Below are positions 49,725 through 59,105 of a DNA stretch of 64,000 bases, piece by piece. The stretch comes from an uncultured Pelagibacteraceae bacterium. GTDB lineage: Bacteria; Pseudomonadota; Alphaproteobacteria; Pelagibacterales; Pelagibacteraceae. The stretch covers positions 1 through 64,000 of the forward strand of contig CACNFA010000003.1 in NCBI GenBank assembly GCA_902619675.1, in the 5' to 3' direction. A program made the translations under genes and the position numbers. A model generated the notes under the pieces. That model had not been told where the DNA came from. It searched no databases and saw nothing but the letters and a program-made list of their open reading frames with translations. Positions within the stretch are counted from its first letter, which is position 1. Each line of letters starts with the position of its first letter.

Positions 49725-50732
49725 ATGAAGATTTTAATCGTTACTGATGCCTGGTATCCGCAAGTGAACGGTGTTTGTAGAACTTTAAAAAATCTTGGCG
49801 ATGAATTAAAAAAAATTGGACATCAGGTTGAATATATTGAACCTAATCAATTTTTTACTGTGCCAATGCCAAAATATAATGAAATAAAACTTTCTCTTAA
49901 TGTTTGGCCTAGAGTAGGCAGATTAATTTCTAAAGCTGATGCTGACATAATTCACATAGCTACAGAAGGTCCGATAGGAATATTTGCAAAAAGATATTGT
50001 GTAAAAAGTAAGCTTAAGTTTACCACGTCTTACCATACTCAATTTGATAAATATTTGAAGCTATACTATCCTTATTTGCCAATTAAGCTTGCTCAAAAGT
50101 TCCTTAAAGGATTTCACTCAAAGGCGGAAAAAATTTTAGTAACAACTCAGTCGATGAAAGATGAACTTCAAGAAATTGGTTTTGAAAAGGATAAGATGGT
50201 TGTTTGGACTAGAGGAGCAAACCACGGGGCATTTCAAAAGCCTAAAAAGATTAATTTAGAGTATAAAAGACCAATTTATCTTTATGTGGGAAGAGTATCT
50301 ATTGAAAAGAATATAAGAGCATTTCTGGATTTAGATTTAGAAGGTACGAAATTAGTTGTCGGTAAAGGACCTGATTTAGATAAACTAAAAAAAGAATATC
50401 CTGAAGCGATATTTAAAGGAGAGAGAACAAATGGTGAGCTTGCAAGTTACTTTGCTTCTTCTGATGTTTTTGTTTTCCCGAGCAAAACAGATACTTTTGG
50501 AATTGTAATTATAGAAGCTTTAAAATGTGGATTGCCAGTAGCCGCTTACCCAGTAGCAGGACCAAAAGATATTTTTAACGGTACAAACATTGGCTCGTTA
50601 AACAACGATCTTAAAAAAGCAGCACTTGAAGCTCTTAAGTCAGATAGAAGCGCTTGCATTGAGCATGCAAAAAAATATACCTGGGAAAATTGCGCAAAAA
50701 TCTTTTTAAATAGTGCGGTATCAAACCGCTAA
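49725..50732 (+). CDS. agt: glycosyltransferase (GT4), Agt-like lipid glycosyltransferase
   Basis: 335-residue GT-B enzyme. 'NGVCRTLKNLGDELKKIGH' is the N-terminal acceptor region, 'TTSYHTQFDKYLK' is typical of the SqdX/MgtA-like branch, and 'VFPSKTDTFGIVIIEALKCG' (E-x7-E) binds the nucleotide sugar. With PlcP it would convert diacylglycerol to glycolipid so that phosphorus is spared. The ATG directly abuts the plcP stop. The sugar added cannot be read from sequence. Confidence 0.85.
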   Translation: MKILIVTDAWYPQVNGVCRTLKNLGDELKKIGHQVEYIEPNQFFTVPMPKYNEIKLSLNVWPRVGRLISKADADIIHIATEGPIGIFAKRYCVKSKLKFTTSYHTQFDKYLKLYYPYLPIKLAQKFLKGFHSKAEKILVTTQSMKDELQEIGFEKDKMVVWTRGANHGAFQKPKKINLEYKRPIYLYVGRVSIEKNIRAFLDLDLEGTKLVVGKGPDLDKLKKEYPEAIFKGERTNGELASYFASSDVFVFPSKTDTFGIVIIEALKCGLPVAAYPVAGPKDIFNGTNIGSLNNDLKKAALEALKSDRSACIEHAKKYTWENCAKIFLNSAVSNR

Positions 50733-50774
50733 AAAATATTTCTTTAGTCTATATCTTTAAAGTATAATCAAATC

Positions 50775-51971
50775 ATGGAATTATTATTTTACTCTCTTGC
50801 TGGAATAATTGTGATCGTAGTAATTGCAGTATCCAGAAAATCAATTGTAGCAGGTATGGAGGCAAGATCCGATATTAAGAGAGAGAACAAACCAAGTAAT
50901 AATGAAGAGGGAATAGAAGACATCACCAATGAAAATATTGAAAAAACTAATGAGCAAGTAAAGATTATAAATCAAATCGATGATCTAATTTTAATTGTAG
51001 ATAAATTTAAAAATATCAAATTTTTTAATAGTAGTGCAAAAAAAAAATTTGGAGAAAATAATTTAAATAAGCACGTGGCTACTTTATTGAGAGTTCCTGA
51101 TTTACTCCAAAATATTGATTTAGTGCTTTTAAAAAAAGAGACAATTACTATGGATTTAGAATTATCCTCTCCCTCATTTCAGTTCTTTAAAGTTCATCTA
51201 TTCTCTGGACCGACCTCATATGTCGATGATCCTGACTCAGTTGTTTTATTTCTAAAAGATTTAACTGATATTATAAAAGCGCAAAGGTTCAAATCTGATT
51301 TTGTAGCCAATGTAAGCCATGAACTTAAAACGCCTTTAGTTTCTATTAAAGGATTTCTAGAAACTATAAGCGGACATGCGAAAGATGATTTAGAAGCACA
51401 AAAAAAATTCATACCGATAATGCTTGAGCAAGCTGATAGGATGGAAAGCTTAATTAAAGATTTACTTTCATTAAGTAGAATTGAGTTAGAGGAACATATA
51501 CAGCCTCAAGATAAAGTAAATTTAAAAGAAATTTTAAGTAACGTTGAAGACATCCATCAAAAAAATTTAAAATCTTTTGAATTTAAAAATAATGTAAAAG
51601 ATGATTTCTTTATTAAAGGCGATCATGAAAAATTAATTGAAGTTTTTTCAAATATTATTGATAACAGTATAAAATATTCAGAAAAAAATAAAAAGATCGA
51701 GGTTAATTGTGGGCAAGGTACTGGAAAAGTAATAGGAGACTCTTATACCGTGTCCATTAAAGATAATGGTATTGGAATTCCAACTGAACAACTTCCGAGA
51801 ATTACAGAAAGATTTTTTAGAGTTGATGCAGCTAAAAGTAAAAAAGTTGGTGGCACTGGACTTGGAATGGCGATCGTGAAGCACATTGTTAATCAGCATA
51901 GAGGTGAGTTAGAAATAAAAAGTGAGACTCAAAGGGGCACCGAAATAAAGGTTCACTTTTCTAAATTTTAG
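50775..51971 (+). CDS. phoR: phosphate-regulon sensor histidine kinase
   Basis: 398 residues: one N-terminal membrane helix, a PAS-like domain (about 70-160), HisKA with the phospho-His in 'FVANVSHELKTPLVSIKGF', and HATPase with 'NIIDNSIKYSE', 'KDNGIGIPTEQL' and 'GGTGLGMAIVKHIV'. No large periplasmic domain, as in PhoR, which senses phosphate through PstB/PhoU. Its partner phoB is at the other end of the pst operon, 5.9 kb away. Confidence 0.9.
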   Translation: MELLFYSLAGIIVIVVIAVSRKSIVAGMEARSDIKRENKPSNNEEGIEDITNENIEKTNEQVKIINQIDDLILIVDKFKNIKFFNSSAKKKFGENNLNKHVATLLRVPDLLQNIDLVLLKKETITMDLELSSPSFQFFKVHLFSGPTSYVDDPDSVVLFLKDLTDIIKAQRFKSDFVANVSHELKTPLVSIKGFLETISGHAKDDLEAQKKFIPIMLEQADRMESLIKDLLSLSRIELEEHIQPQDKVNLKEILSNVEDIHQKNLKSFEFKNNVKDDFFIKGDHEKLIEVFSNIIDNSIKYSEKNKKIEVNCGQGTGKVIGDSYTVSIKDNGIGIPTEQLPRITERFFRVDAAKSKKVGGTGLGMAIVKHIVNQHRGELEIKSETQRGTEIKVHFSKF

Positions 51972-52034
51972 CAAATATCACAATTTTATTAAATTATGTC
52001 TTGAGATAGACAGCAAAATAGTTAAAATTCTAGT

Positions 52035-52646
52035 ATGACTAGAATAACAAATTATATAATTCTGGTTTTATTAACTTTAACTTTTACAACTGTTAAGGCA
52101 GATGTAAACTTAATTGAGAAAACTTTACGTTCTCAACCTCTTACAGTTTTTGATCTTGGACTTTTAAGACTTAAAAACGATCTTAGGCAAGCTAAAAACG
52201 ATTTAGTTCTTGAAGTAGATAATAAAAATGTATCTACAATTTATACTGAAGCTTTATTTTCTAGAAGAGACGATGGAATTCAATTAATTGTGTCAGCACC
52301 GATGAGCACTCATTTAAATGCTAACTCGTACATGGTGGACTCAATTAAATGTAGAAAAATTTTTGAAAAAGTTAAAAATAATCTTTTAAAAGGACAAAAC
52401 GAGAGCAATATGATTCACTCAAAAGCTGCATCTTATTTAAGTGAAGTATTCACCGCTCCAACACAATGGAATGCTTGGAGATATGATAAAGGTTTTACAC
52501 AAAAATTAGTTAACTTTGTACAACTAGAAGTTACATTAAAGCCAACTCAATCCTACGCAGTTAAAAATAAAGTAAGACCTTTTAGTTGCGGAGGGTCTTT
52601 AGCCTCTGATTATCAACAAATCGAGATAACTAGAAAGTTCAACTAA
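52035..52646 (+). CDS. exported protein of unknown function between phoR and pstS
   Basis: 203 residues with a signal peptide ('NYIILVLLTLTFTTVKA', cut before 'DVNL'). The mature chain begins 'IEKTLRSQPLTVFDLGLLRL', contains 'LNANSYMVDSIKCRKIFE', and ends in beta-rich sequence with a second Cys ('PFSCGGSLASDYQ'), so one disulfide is possible. No family recognised. An inverted repeat TGTCT-N6-AGACA lies at 51997-52012. Its place between phoR and the PhoB-boxed pstS suggests a periplasmic role in phosphate response, but nothing in the chain shows it. Confidence 0.7.
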   Translation: MTRITNYIILVLLTLTFTTVKADVNLIEKTLRSQPLTVFDLGLLRLKNDLRQAKNDLVLEVDNKNVSTIYTEALFSRRDDGIQLIVSAPMSTHLNANSYMVDSIKCRKIFEKVKNNLLKGQNESNMIHSKAASYLSEVFTAPTQWNAWRYDKGFTQKLVNFVQLEVTLKPTQSYAVKNKVRPFSCGGSLASDYQQIEITRKFN

Positions 52647-52667
52647 AAAGTTATCATTTTAATAAAT

Positions 52668-52685
52668 TTGTAACACATCTGTAAT
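52668..52685 (+). promoter_or_regulatory. candidate Pho box upstream of pstS
   Basis: TTGTAAC, ACAT, CTGTAAT: two 7-base direct half-sites with 4-base spacer, matching the PhoB box layout with A for C at the fifth position. It lies 69 bases before the pstS ATG, with TAATTC/TTCTAT -10 candidates at 52701-52709. Confidence 0.72.
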
Positions 52686-52753
52686 ATTTAAGAGTCCTCT
52701 TAATTCTATGAATCCAATGTTTGTTAATTAATTAATAAATGAAAGGATAAACA

Positions 52754-53758
52754 ATGAGAAAACTATCAATCGCTTTGGCTTCATTAGTTGCAATGTTAGT
52801 TGTAACTTCTGCTCAAGCTAGAGATCAGATTAAAATCGTAGGTTCTTCAACTGTATTCCCTTATGCAACAATCGTTGCTGAAAGGTTTGGTTCGTCTGGT
52901 AAATTTAAAACACCAGTAATCGAGTCAACAGGAACAGGTGGTGGAGCTAAATTATTCTGTGCCGGTGTTGGTACAGAGCACCCAGACGTAACAAATGCAT
53001 CTAGAGCCATGAAGGCTAAAGAGTACGCGCTATGTCAAAAAAATGGTGTTGAAGAAATCGTAGAGATTACAGTTGGTAATGATGGAATAACGTTAGCTTA
53101 TTCTAAAGATGCTAAACCAGTAAACTTTACAAAAAAACAATTATGGGCAGCATTAGCAAAAGAAGTTGCTAAAGATGGTAAGTTAGTACCGAATCCATAT
53201 AAAAAATGGAGCGATATTGACTCTTCATTACCAAACTACCCAATTAAAGTGATGGTACCTCCAGGAACATCAGGAACAAGAGATGCCTGGAATTCATTAG
53301 TAATGAAAAAAGGTATCGATGATGCTTCTAAAAAAGCTGGCGCTAAATATAAAGCACTAAGAGAAGACGGTGCGGTAATTGAAGTTGGTGAAAACGACTC
53401 ACTAATTATTCAAAAACTAGCTGCTGATAAAGAAATGTTTGGTTTCTTTGGTTTCAGTTATTTCTTAGCTGCAAAAGATAAATTGCAAGCTGCAAGCATT
53501 GAAGGTGGTCAACCAAGCTTAAAATCTATTCAAGATTATAGCTATGCAGTTGCAAGACCTTTATTCTTCTATGTGAAAAAAGCTCACGTGGGCGTTGTAC
53601 CTGGCTTACATGAATTCGTAAAAGAGTTCACAAGTAAAAAAGCTATGGGTAAAAAAGGTTATTTAACTGATATCGGGCTAGTACCCCTAGATGGCAAGTT
53701 ATACAAAACATCTAGAACTAACGCTACGAAGTTAGTTAACATGCCTGCTAAGAAGTAG
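52754..53758 (+). CDS. pstS: phosphate ABC transporter substrate-binding protein
   Basis: 334 residues with a signal peptide ending 'TSAQA'. Phosphate ligands are in 'IVGSSTVFPYATIVAE' and 'STGTGGGAKLFCAGVG', plus 'VPPGTSGTRDAWNSL'. It binds phosphate in the periplasm with high affinity. The A+G-rich 'AAAGGATAA' is the ribosome site. Preceded by a Pho box and followed by a hairpin that should make its mRNA more abundant than that of pstCAB. Confidence 0.96.
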   Translation: MRKLSIALASLVAMLVVTSAQARDQIKIVGSSTVFPYATIVAERFGSSGKFKTPVIESTGTGGGAKLFCAGVGTEHPDVTNASRAMKAKEYALCQKNGVEEIVEITVGNDGITLAYSKDAKPVNFTKKQLWAALAKEVAKDGKLVPNPYKKWSDIDSSLPNYPIKVMVPPGTSGTRDAWNSLVMKKGIDDASKKAGAKYKALREDGAVIEVGENDSLIIQKLAADKEMFGFFGFSYFLAAKDKLQAASIEGGQPSLKSIQDYSYAVARPLFFYVKKAHVGVVPGLHEFVKEFTSKKAMGKKGYLTDIGLVPLDGKLYKTSRTNATKLVNMPAKK

Positions 53759-53773
53759 TAGTATCAATTAAAC

Positions 53774-53800
53774 AAAAAGGGGGTATTTTACCCCCTTTTT
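53774..53800 (+). terminator. intercistronic hairpin after pstS
   Basis: Ten or more pairs (AAAAAGGGGG with CCCCCTTTTT, plus TA/TA) around a three-base loop, with its own T run. As a partial terminator or mRNA stabiliser it would raise pstS over pstC, as in many binding-protein operons. Confidence 0.8.
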
Positions 53801-53817
53801 ATCTCTGGAAGCTCAAT

Positions 53818-55194
53818 ATGAATTTAATACTTGTAACTTTTATTATTCTCTTAGCTTTCACAAGTTATTATTTCGGTAGAAAAAAAGCTCTAGTTATTCA
53901 ATCATCACAAAGACTTACGGCATTACCAAAATTTTATGGATATTATTTAGCTGCTTGGTGTGCTGCACCAGCATTAATAATTTTTGCTCTTTGGTCAGTT
54001 TTTGAACCATCAATAGTTAAAACATTTATTTTACAAGATTACACTGATCAGAACTTAACTAAAAATGAGCTTCAGCTTATTTACACAAAGGTTAAAGCAT
54101 TAGCCGCAGGAACTTACACGGGAAATATTACTAATTTTCTAGATGAGTCTGCTAATAAGTACATTCAATTAAAAGGAATAGCTAACAGCGCTAAAGTAGC
54201 AATTATTTTAGCAATTTTAATTTTCTCTCTGAGTTTTGCATATAGATCTGTTCAGAAAAATGATCGCATGAGAGAACCAGTAGAAATTTTTCTTAAATGG
54301 GTGTTATTTGTTGCATCATTAGGCGCAGTTTTAGTTACAATTGGAATAGTTTTTTCACTTTTATTCGAAGCGATTAGGTTTTTTCAAGCAGTAAAAATCT
54401 TTGACTTTATATTCGGAACTCATTGGTATCCTGCTAAAACTTTTGTAAGAGATGGTCAACCAGATCCTGAATTAATGAAGGATGCTTTCGGAGCTGTGCC
54501 TTTATTTGCTGGAACTTTTTTTATTGCTTTTATTGCAATGTGTGTTGCCATCCCCATAGGTTTGCTGAGTGGGATATATCTATCTGAGTATGCTGGAAGA
54601 GGTGTAAGAAAATATGCTAAACCTATTATTGAGATTTTAGCTGGTATTCCAACAGTGGTATATGGTTTTTTTGCAGCTTTAACCGTCGGTCCTTTTGTTA
54701 AAGAAATAGGTAATGCTATGGGCTTAGAAGTTTCAGCGGAGAGCGCTTTAGCTGCAGGAGCAGTTATGGGAGTAATGATAATTCCTTTTATTTCAAGTCT
54801 AAGCGATGACGTTATGACGGCAGTACCTCAAAATTTAAGAGATGGAAGTTACGCAATGGGCGCAACAAAATCTGAAACTGTAAAAAAAGTAATTTTTCCA
54901 GCAGCCCTACCTGGTATCGTAGGTTCGATACTTTTAGCAGTATCGAGAGCGGTGGGAGAAACAATGATTGTTGTAATGGCCTCAGGACTAGCGGCTAATC
55001 TTACAATGAATCCACTTGAGTCAACTTCTACCATTACAGCGCAAATTGTAGTAATTTTAATTGGAGACCAACAATTTGGAGATCCAAAAACTCAATCAGC
55101 TTTTGCATTAGGAATATCTTTATTTATAGTAACTTTATTCTTAAATGTAATCGCTCTTTCAGTTGTTAAAAAATATAGGGAAAAATATGAATAG
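53818..55194 (+). CDS. pstC: phosphate ABC transporter permease PstC
   Basis: 458 residues. The first 180 residues hold extra membrane helices and a periplasmic region typical of alphaproteobacterial PstC. The core permease has 'YLSEYAGRGVRKYAKPIIEI', 'IPTVVYGFFAALTVGPF' and the ABC-coupling 'GSYAMGATKSETVKKVIFP' E-A-A-like loop. It pairs with PstA. The stop overlaps the pstA start by eight bases. Confidence 0.92.
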   Translation: MNLILVTFIILLAFTSYYFGRKKALVIQSSQRLTALPKFYGYYLAAWCAAPALIIFALWSVFEPSIVKTFILQDYTDQNLTKNELQLIYTKVKALAAGTYTGNITNFLDESANKYIQLKGIANSAKVAIILAILIFSLSFAYRSVQKNDRMREPVEIFLKWVLFVASLGAVLVTIGIVFSLLFEAIRFFQAVKIFDFIFGTHWYPAKTFVRDGQPDPELMKDAFGAVPLFAGTFFIAFIAMCVAIPIGLLSGIYLSEYAGRGVRKYAKPIIEILAGIPTVVYGFFAALTVGPFVKEIGNAMGLEVSAESALAAGAVMGVMIIPFISSLSDDVMTAVPQNLRDGSYAMGATKSETVKKVIFPAALPGIVGSILLAVSRAVGETMIVVMASGLAANLTMNPLESTSTITAQIVVILIGDQQFGDPKTQSAFALGISLFIVTLFLNVIALSVVKKYREKYE

Positions 55195-56458
55195 TTTTAA
55201 GAAAAATTTATTAAAAAAAAGATATAACGCTGAAAGAAGATTTCAATGGTATGGCAAAATAGCTATAGGATTAGCTTTAAGCTTTTTAGCAGTTTTTATG
55301 TTTCAGATATTTTCAAAAGGTTACTCAGCTTTCCAAAAAACTTGGATAGTAACAGAAGTTCATTATGATAAAGAATTACTTTTAATCGATGCAGAAAGCC
55401 CATCAAAAGATGATTTAGAAAATGCAGACTATTATGATGTTGCTTACAAAGCTATGACCTCATTAGATCCTGGACTTCCTGAAGAAGAGGATCGTCAATT
55501 GATACAAATGGTTTCGTATAAATATGAGGCAGAGGTTAAAGATCTACTTTTAAAAAATCCAGACTATCTAGGTAAAATAGTGCCCATAAAATTAACAGCT
55601 TCTGATGATGTTGATCAAGTTCATAAGGGAAATTATCCAAGAGATATTCCTGAGGAGAATAGAAGAGTAAATGATTACCAGTTGCAGATTTACGATATGC
55701 TTAATGAAAGAGGAGATATTTTATCAGAGTTTAACATTAGTTTTTTTACAAGTCCTGATTCAAGAGAGGCAGAACTAGCAGGTATAGCTAGCTCGTTTAT
55801 GGGAACAGTTTTTAGTATACTAGTATGTTTAGCGTTTTCATTTCCTGTTGCAGTGTTAGCTGCAATTTATCTCGAGGAATTCGCACCAAAAAATAAATTT
55901 ACAGATTTTATAGAAGTAAACATTAATAATTTAGCAGCTGTTCCATCGATAGTATTTGGTTTGCTAGGTCTTGGTGTTTTATTAGCAGTTTTTAATTTAC
56001 CAAGATCGACACCACTTGTTGGAGGAATTACTTTGTCTCTTATGACATTACCAACAATAATTATTGCTGCAAGAGCTTCTTTAAAAGCTGTTCCCCCAAG
56101 TATAAGAGAAGCTGCTTTAGCGATGGGTGCAAGTAATATGCAAACAACCATGCATCATACTGTGCCACTATCAATGCCTGGAACTTTATCTGGAACGATA
56201 ATTGGCTTGGCTCAAGCTTTAGGGGAAACAGCCCCTTTAATTTTAATAGGAATGGTTGCTTTTGTGAATACAATACCTGGTACGCCAGTTGATCCTGCTG
56301 CAAGTTTACCAGTTCAGATATATATATGGTCAGAAAGTGCTGAGAGGGGTTTCGTTGAAAAAGTATCTGCATGTATTATGGTGCTTCTAGCTTTTTTAAT
56401 TTTAATGAACTTGGCAGCTCAAATCGTTAGACACAAATTTGAAAAGAAATGGAGTTAA
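55187..56458 (+). CDS. pstA: phosphate ABC transporter permease PstA
   Basis: About 423 residues. I use the ATG at 55187, preceded by 'AGGGAAAAAT', rather than an earlier in-frame codon inside pstC. One N-terminal helix and a large periplasmic insert (about 50-200) precede the five-helix core with 'YLEEFAPKNKFTDFIEV', 'AVPSIVFGLLGLGVLL' and 'EAALAMGASNMQTTMHHTVP'. It adjoins pstB by one base. Confidence 0.92.
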   Translation: MNSFKKNLLKKRYNAERRFQWYGKIAIGLALSFLAVFMFQIFSKGYSAFQKTWIVTEVHYDKELLLIDAESPSKDDLENADYYDVAYKAMTSLDPGLPEEEDRQLIQMVSYKYEAEVKDLLLKNPDYLGKIVPIKLTASDDVDQVHKGNYPRDIPEENRRVNDYQLQIYDMLNERGDILSEFNISFFTSPDSREAELAGIASSFMGTVFSILVCLAFSFPVAVLAAIYLEEFAPKNKFTDFIEVNINNLAAVPSIVFGLLGLGVLLAVFNLPRSTPLVGGITLSLMTLPTIIIAARASLKAVPPSIREAALAMGASNMQTTMHHTVPLSMPGTLSGTIIGLAQALGETAPLILIGMVAFVNTIPGTPVDPAASLPVQIYIWSESAERGFVEKVSACIMVLLAFLILMNLAAQIVRHKFEKKWS

Positions 56459-57214
56459 ATGAGTAAAATAAAAGCGGAAAATGTAAATGTTTATTACGGA
56501 TCCAAACAGGCATTATTTGACGTCTCTATAGATATAGCAGAAAAAGAAGTTACAGCTTTAATTGGACCATCTGGGTGTGGAAAGTCTACTTTCTTAAGAT
56601 GCTTGAACAGGATGAACGACGTCATAGAAATTTGTAGAGTTGAAGGCAGTATTAAAATGGACAACCTAGAACTGAATTCAAGAAAGTTAGATGTTGTGAG
56701 ACTTAGGGAGAACGTTGGTATGGTTTTTCAAAAACCCAATCCATTCCCTAAAACAATTTATGAAAATGTAGCTTATGGTCCTACTATTCACGGTATTGCA
56801 CAGAGCAAAGAAGAAATGGATCAAATAGTTGAAACAAGTTTGAAAAAAGCTGCCTTGTGGAACGAAGTTAAAGATAGACTTGATGAAATCGGAACTGGCT
56901 TATCAGGAGGTCAACAGCAACGACTATGTATTGCTAGAGCTATATCTGTAAGTCCAGAAGTGATTCTTATGGACGAACCATGTTCAGCGCTTGACCCAAT
57001 AGCAACAGCTCAAATTGAAGAACTTATAGATGATCTTAAAAAAGAGGTCACAATTGTGATAGTTACCCACTCAATGTCACAAGCAGCTAGGGTATCTCAA
57101 AAAACAGGTTTCTTTCATTTGGGAAAACTTATAGAATTTGGACCAACAGATAAAATATTTAAAAATCCTGAAAATCAGCAAACTCAGGATTATATTACAG
57201 GAAGGTTTGGTTAA
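56459..57214 (+). CDS. pstB: phosphate ABC transporter ATPase
   Basis: 251 residues. Walker A '[20 protein letters not shown]', the PstB-specific Q-loop '[20 protein letters not shown]', signature '[16 protein letters not shown]', Walker B '[15 protein letters not shown]' and H-loop '[11 protein letters not shown]'. It powers phosphate uptake and, with PhoU, tells PhoR about phosphate. Stop overlaps phoU start (TAATG). Confidence 0.96.
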   Translation: MSKIKAENVNVYYGSKQALFDVSIDIAEKEVTALIGPSGCGKSTFLRCLNRMNDVIEICRVEGSIKMDNLELNSRKLDVVRLRENVGMVFQKPNPFPKTIYENVAYGPTIHGIAQSKEEMDQIVETSLKKAALWNEVKDRLDEIGTGLSGGQQQRLCIARAISVSPEVILMDEPCSALDPIATAQIEELIDDLKKEVTIVIVTHSMSQAARVSQKTGFFHLGKLIEFGPTDKIFKNPENQQTQDYITGRFG

Positions 57215-57894
57215 TGAGTGAAAAACCGCACATTGTAAAATCTTACGAAGAGCAACTTCAGTTATTAAAAGATACAATAGTGAAAATGGGAACTGGAGTT
57301 GAGAAACAGCTTGAAAACACTATTCAATCTTTAGTTAAAAAAGACATTAGTTTAGCAGAAAAATCTATCAAAGATGACGAATTGACTGATAAGTATGAAA
57401 TAAATATAGAAGAGCAAGTTGTAAATTTGATTGCCTTAAGGCAACCTATGGCAATAGATTTAAGAGAAACAGTTGTTGCCTTAAAAGTTTCTTCAGACTT
57501 AGAGAGAATTGGTGATTTAGCAAAAAACATCTCAAAACGATTAACTAAAATTGGAACTGATTTACCTAATGATATTACTAAAAATTTCGAAATAGCTGGT
57601 TTAAAAGCATCAAAACAAGTCAATGCAGTTTTAAATTCGTATTTACATAGAGCTAAAGATACAGCAGTAAATGTTTGGAATTCTGATGAAGAAATAGATC
57701 AAATGACTAATTCTAATATGGAAGCTGCAGTAAAGCATTTAGAAAAAAATAAAAACGATGTACAAAAAGTAACCCAACTACTTTTCATGCTTAAAAATAT
57801 TGAGAGGATTGGAGATCATGCAACCAATATTGCAGAGCAAGTTTATTTTCTGATTACAGGAGATTATTTAGAGGGAGACCGACCAAAAGGATAA
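57214..57894 (+). CDS. phoU: phosphate signalling protein PhoU
   Basis: 226 residues, two repeats of a three-helix bundle. Metal-binding E/D-x3-D motifs are in 'LRETVVALKVSSDLERIGDL' and 'MLKNIERIGDHATNIAEQV'. It links PstB to PhoR and keeps the regulon off when phosphate is plentiful. Overlaps pstB and phoB by one base each. Confidence 0.95.
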   Translation: MSEKPHIVKSYEEQLQLLKDTIVKMGTGVEKQLENTIQSLVKKDISLAEKSIKDDELTDKYEINIEEQVVNLIALRQPMAIDLRETVVALKVSSDLERIGDLAKNISKRLTKIGTDLPNDITKNFEIAGLKASKQVNAVLNSYLHRAKDTAVNVWNSDEEIDQMTNSNMEAAVKHLEKNKNDVQKVTQLLFMLKNIERIGDHATNIAEQVYFLITGDYLEGDRPKG

Positions 57895-58577
57895 TGAGGG
57901 CAAATTTATTCATTGTTGAAGATGAAATACCCATCGTAACTTTACTTAAATACAATTTAGAAAAAGAGGGTCACAAAGTTGATTATGCAGTCAATGGAGA
58001 AGACGCTATTAGAAATATAAAGGAAAAAAATCCTGATTTAATTTTATTAGATTGGATGTTGCCAGATATTTCAGGTGTTGAAGTCTGTAAAAATTTGAAA
58101 AGAAGCAATCTTCACAAAAATATCCCAATCATTATGTTAACAGCCAAAGGTGAGGAAGAAGACAAACTTAAAGGATTTGAAACAGGAGCTGATGACTACG
58201 TAACTAAGCCATTCAGCCAAAAAGAACTTATTGCAAGAGTTAACGCTTTATTAAAGAGATCTAAACCAAGTGTTGCCGCTGATGTTGTAGTATTTGAGGA
58301 TCTTAAAGTAGATAGAGTTCAACGAAGAGTTTATAGAGCAGATAAACAAGTTATAGTCGGCCCAACCGAATTTAAACTAATTGATTTTTTAATAAAGAAT
58401 CCAAAAAGAGTATATTCGCGTGAGCAACTTCTAAATTCTGTATGGGGAGATGATATTTATGTTGAGTCCAGAACTATAGATGTTCATATAAGAAGACTAA
58501 GAAAAGCAATAAATATTGATGGCAAGAAAGATCTTATCAGAACAGTAAGATCTGCTGGCTATTCCTTAGATGTTTGA
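57894..58577 (+). CDS. phoB: phosphate-regulon response regulator
   Basis: 227 residues. Receiver domain with acidic pocket 'VEDEIPIV', phospho-Asp in 'LILLDWMLPDISG' and Lys in 'DDYVTKPFS'; OmpR-type winged helix with 'TEFKLIDFLIKNP' and 'SRTIDVHIRRLRKAI'. It should bind the two Pho boxes described. Overlaps phoU by one base; its 3' end overlaps the convergent sixA-like gene by 19 bases. Confidence 0.95.
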   Translation: MRANLFIVEDEIPIVTLLKYNLEKEGHKVDYAVNGEDAIRNIKEKNPDLILLDWMLPDISGVEVCKNLKRSNLHKNIPIIMLTAKGEEEDKLKGFETGADDYVTKPFSQKELIARVNALLKRSKPSVAADVVVFEDLKVDRVQRRVYRADKQVIVGPTEFKLIDFLIKNPKRVYSREQLLNSVWGDDIYVESRTIDVHIRRLRKAINIDGKKDLIRTVRSAGYSLDV

Positions 58578-59083
58578 AGATCTTTTGGCTTTATAAATGA
58601 TATTAATTTTCCTTTAACTTTTGATAACTTTTCCCAATCATTGAAATTAAAACTTACTTCAGCAACGGCTGCAGTAGGAAATTTTCTTTTTAAATTTTCA
58701 AATTGTTCGGAGTTTTCTTTAAGACAGATTCGATTTATGAGTTCACTAATTGAAGGTTCATGATTGATTAAAAGTAGAGTTTTATAATTATCAACTGTTT
58801 GTTTTAAGATATGAATAATTTCATCCTCACTAGCATGATAAAGCGCTTTTTTTTTAATAATTTTCTTAAAACTGATTTTTTCTGACAATATATTTAATGT
58901 TTGTATTGTCCTTTTTGAGGATGAGCAATAAACTAAATCAAATTTTAACTTCTTTTTAATAAAAAATTCACAAATTAATTTTGCTGAATTTTCCCCTCTT
59001 TTATTCAATGGCCTGTCATGATCATCTAAATCTGGAAAATCCCAACTAGATTTAGCATGTCTCATCGCATATAATTTAAACAT
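58559..59083 (-). CDS. SixA-like phosphohistidine phosphatase
   Basis: 174 residues, histidine phosphatase fold. The catalytic motif is 'LYAMRHAKSSWDFPD' (R-H-A-K-S) with 'DRPLNKRGE'; the second His is in 'LLINHEPSIS'. SixA acts on phosphohistidine of His-containing phosphotransfer proteins and PTS. It ends inside phoB and diverges from ppk with a 22-base gap. Whether it touches phosphate signalling is open. Confidence 0.87.
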   Translation of the reverse strand: MFKLYAMRHAKSSWDFPDLDDHDRPLNKRGENSAKLICEFFIKKKLKFDLVYCSSSKRTIQTLNILSEKISFKKIIKKKALYHASEDEIIHILKQTVDNYKTLLLINHEPSISELINRICLKENSEQFENLKRKFPTAAVAEVSFNFNDWEKLSKVKGKLISFIKPKDLQTSKE

Positions 59084-59105
59084 ATTTTTAATTTAACATT
59101 TAAAT

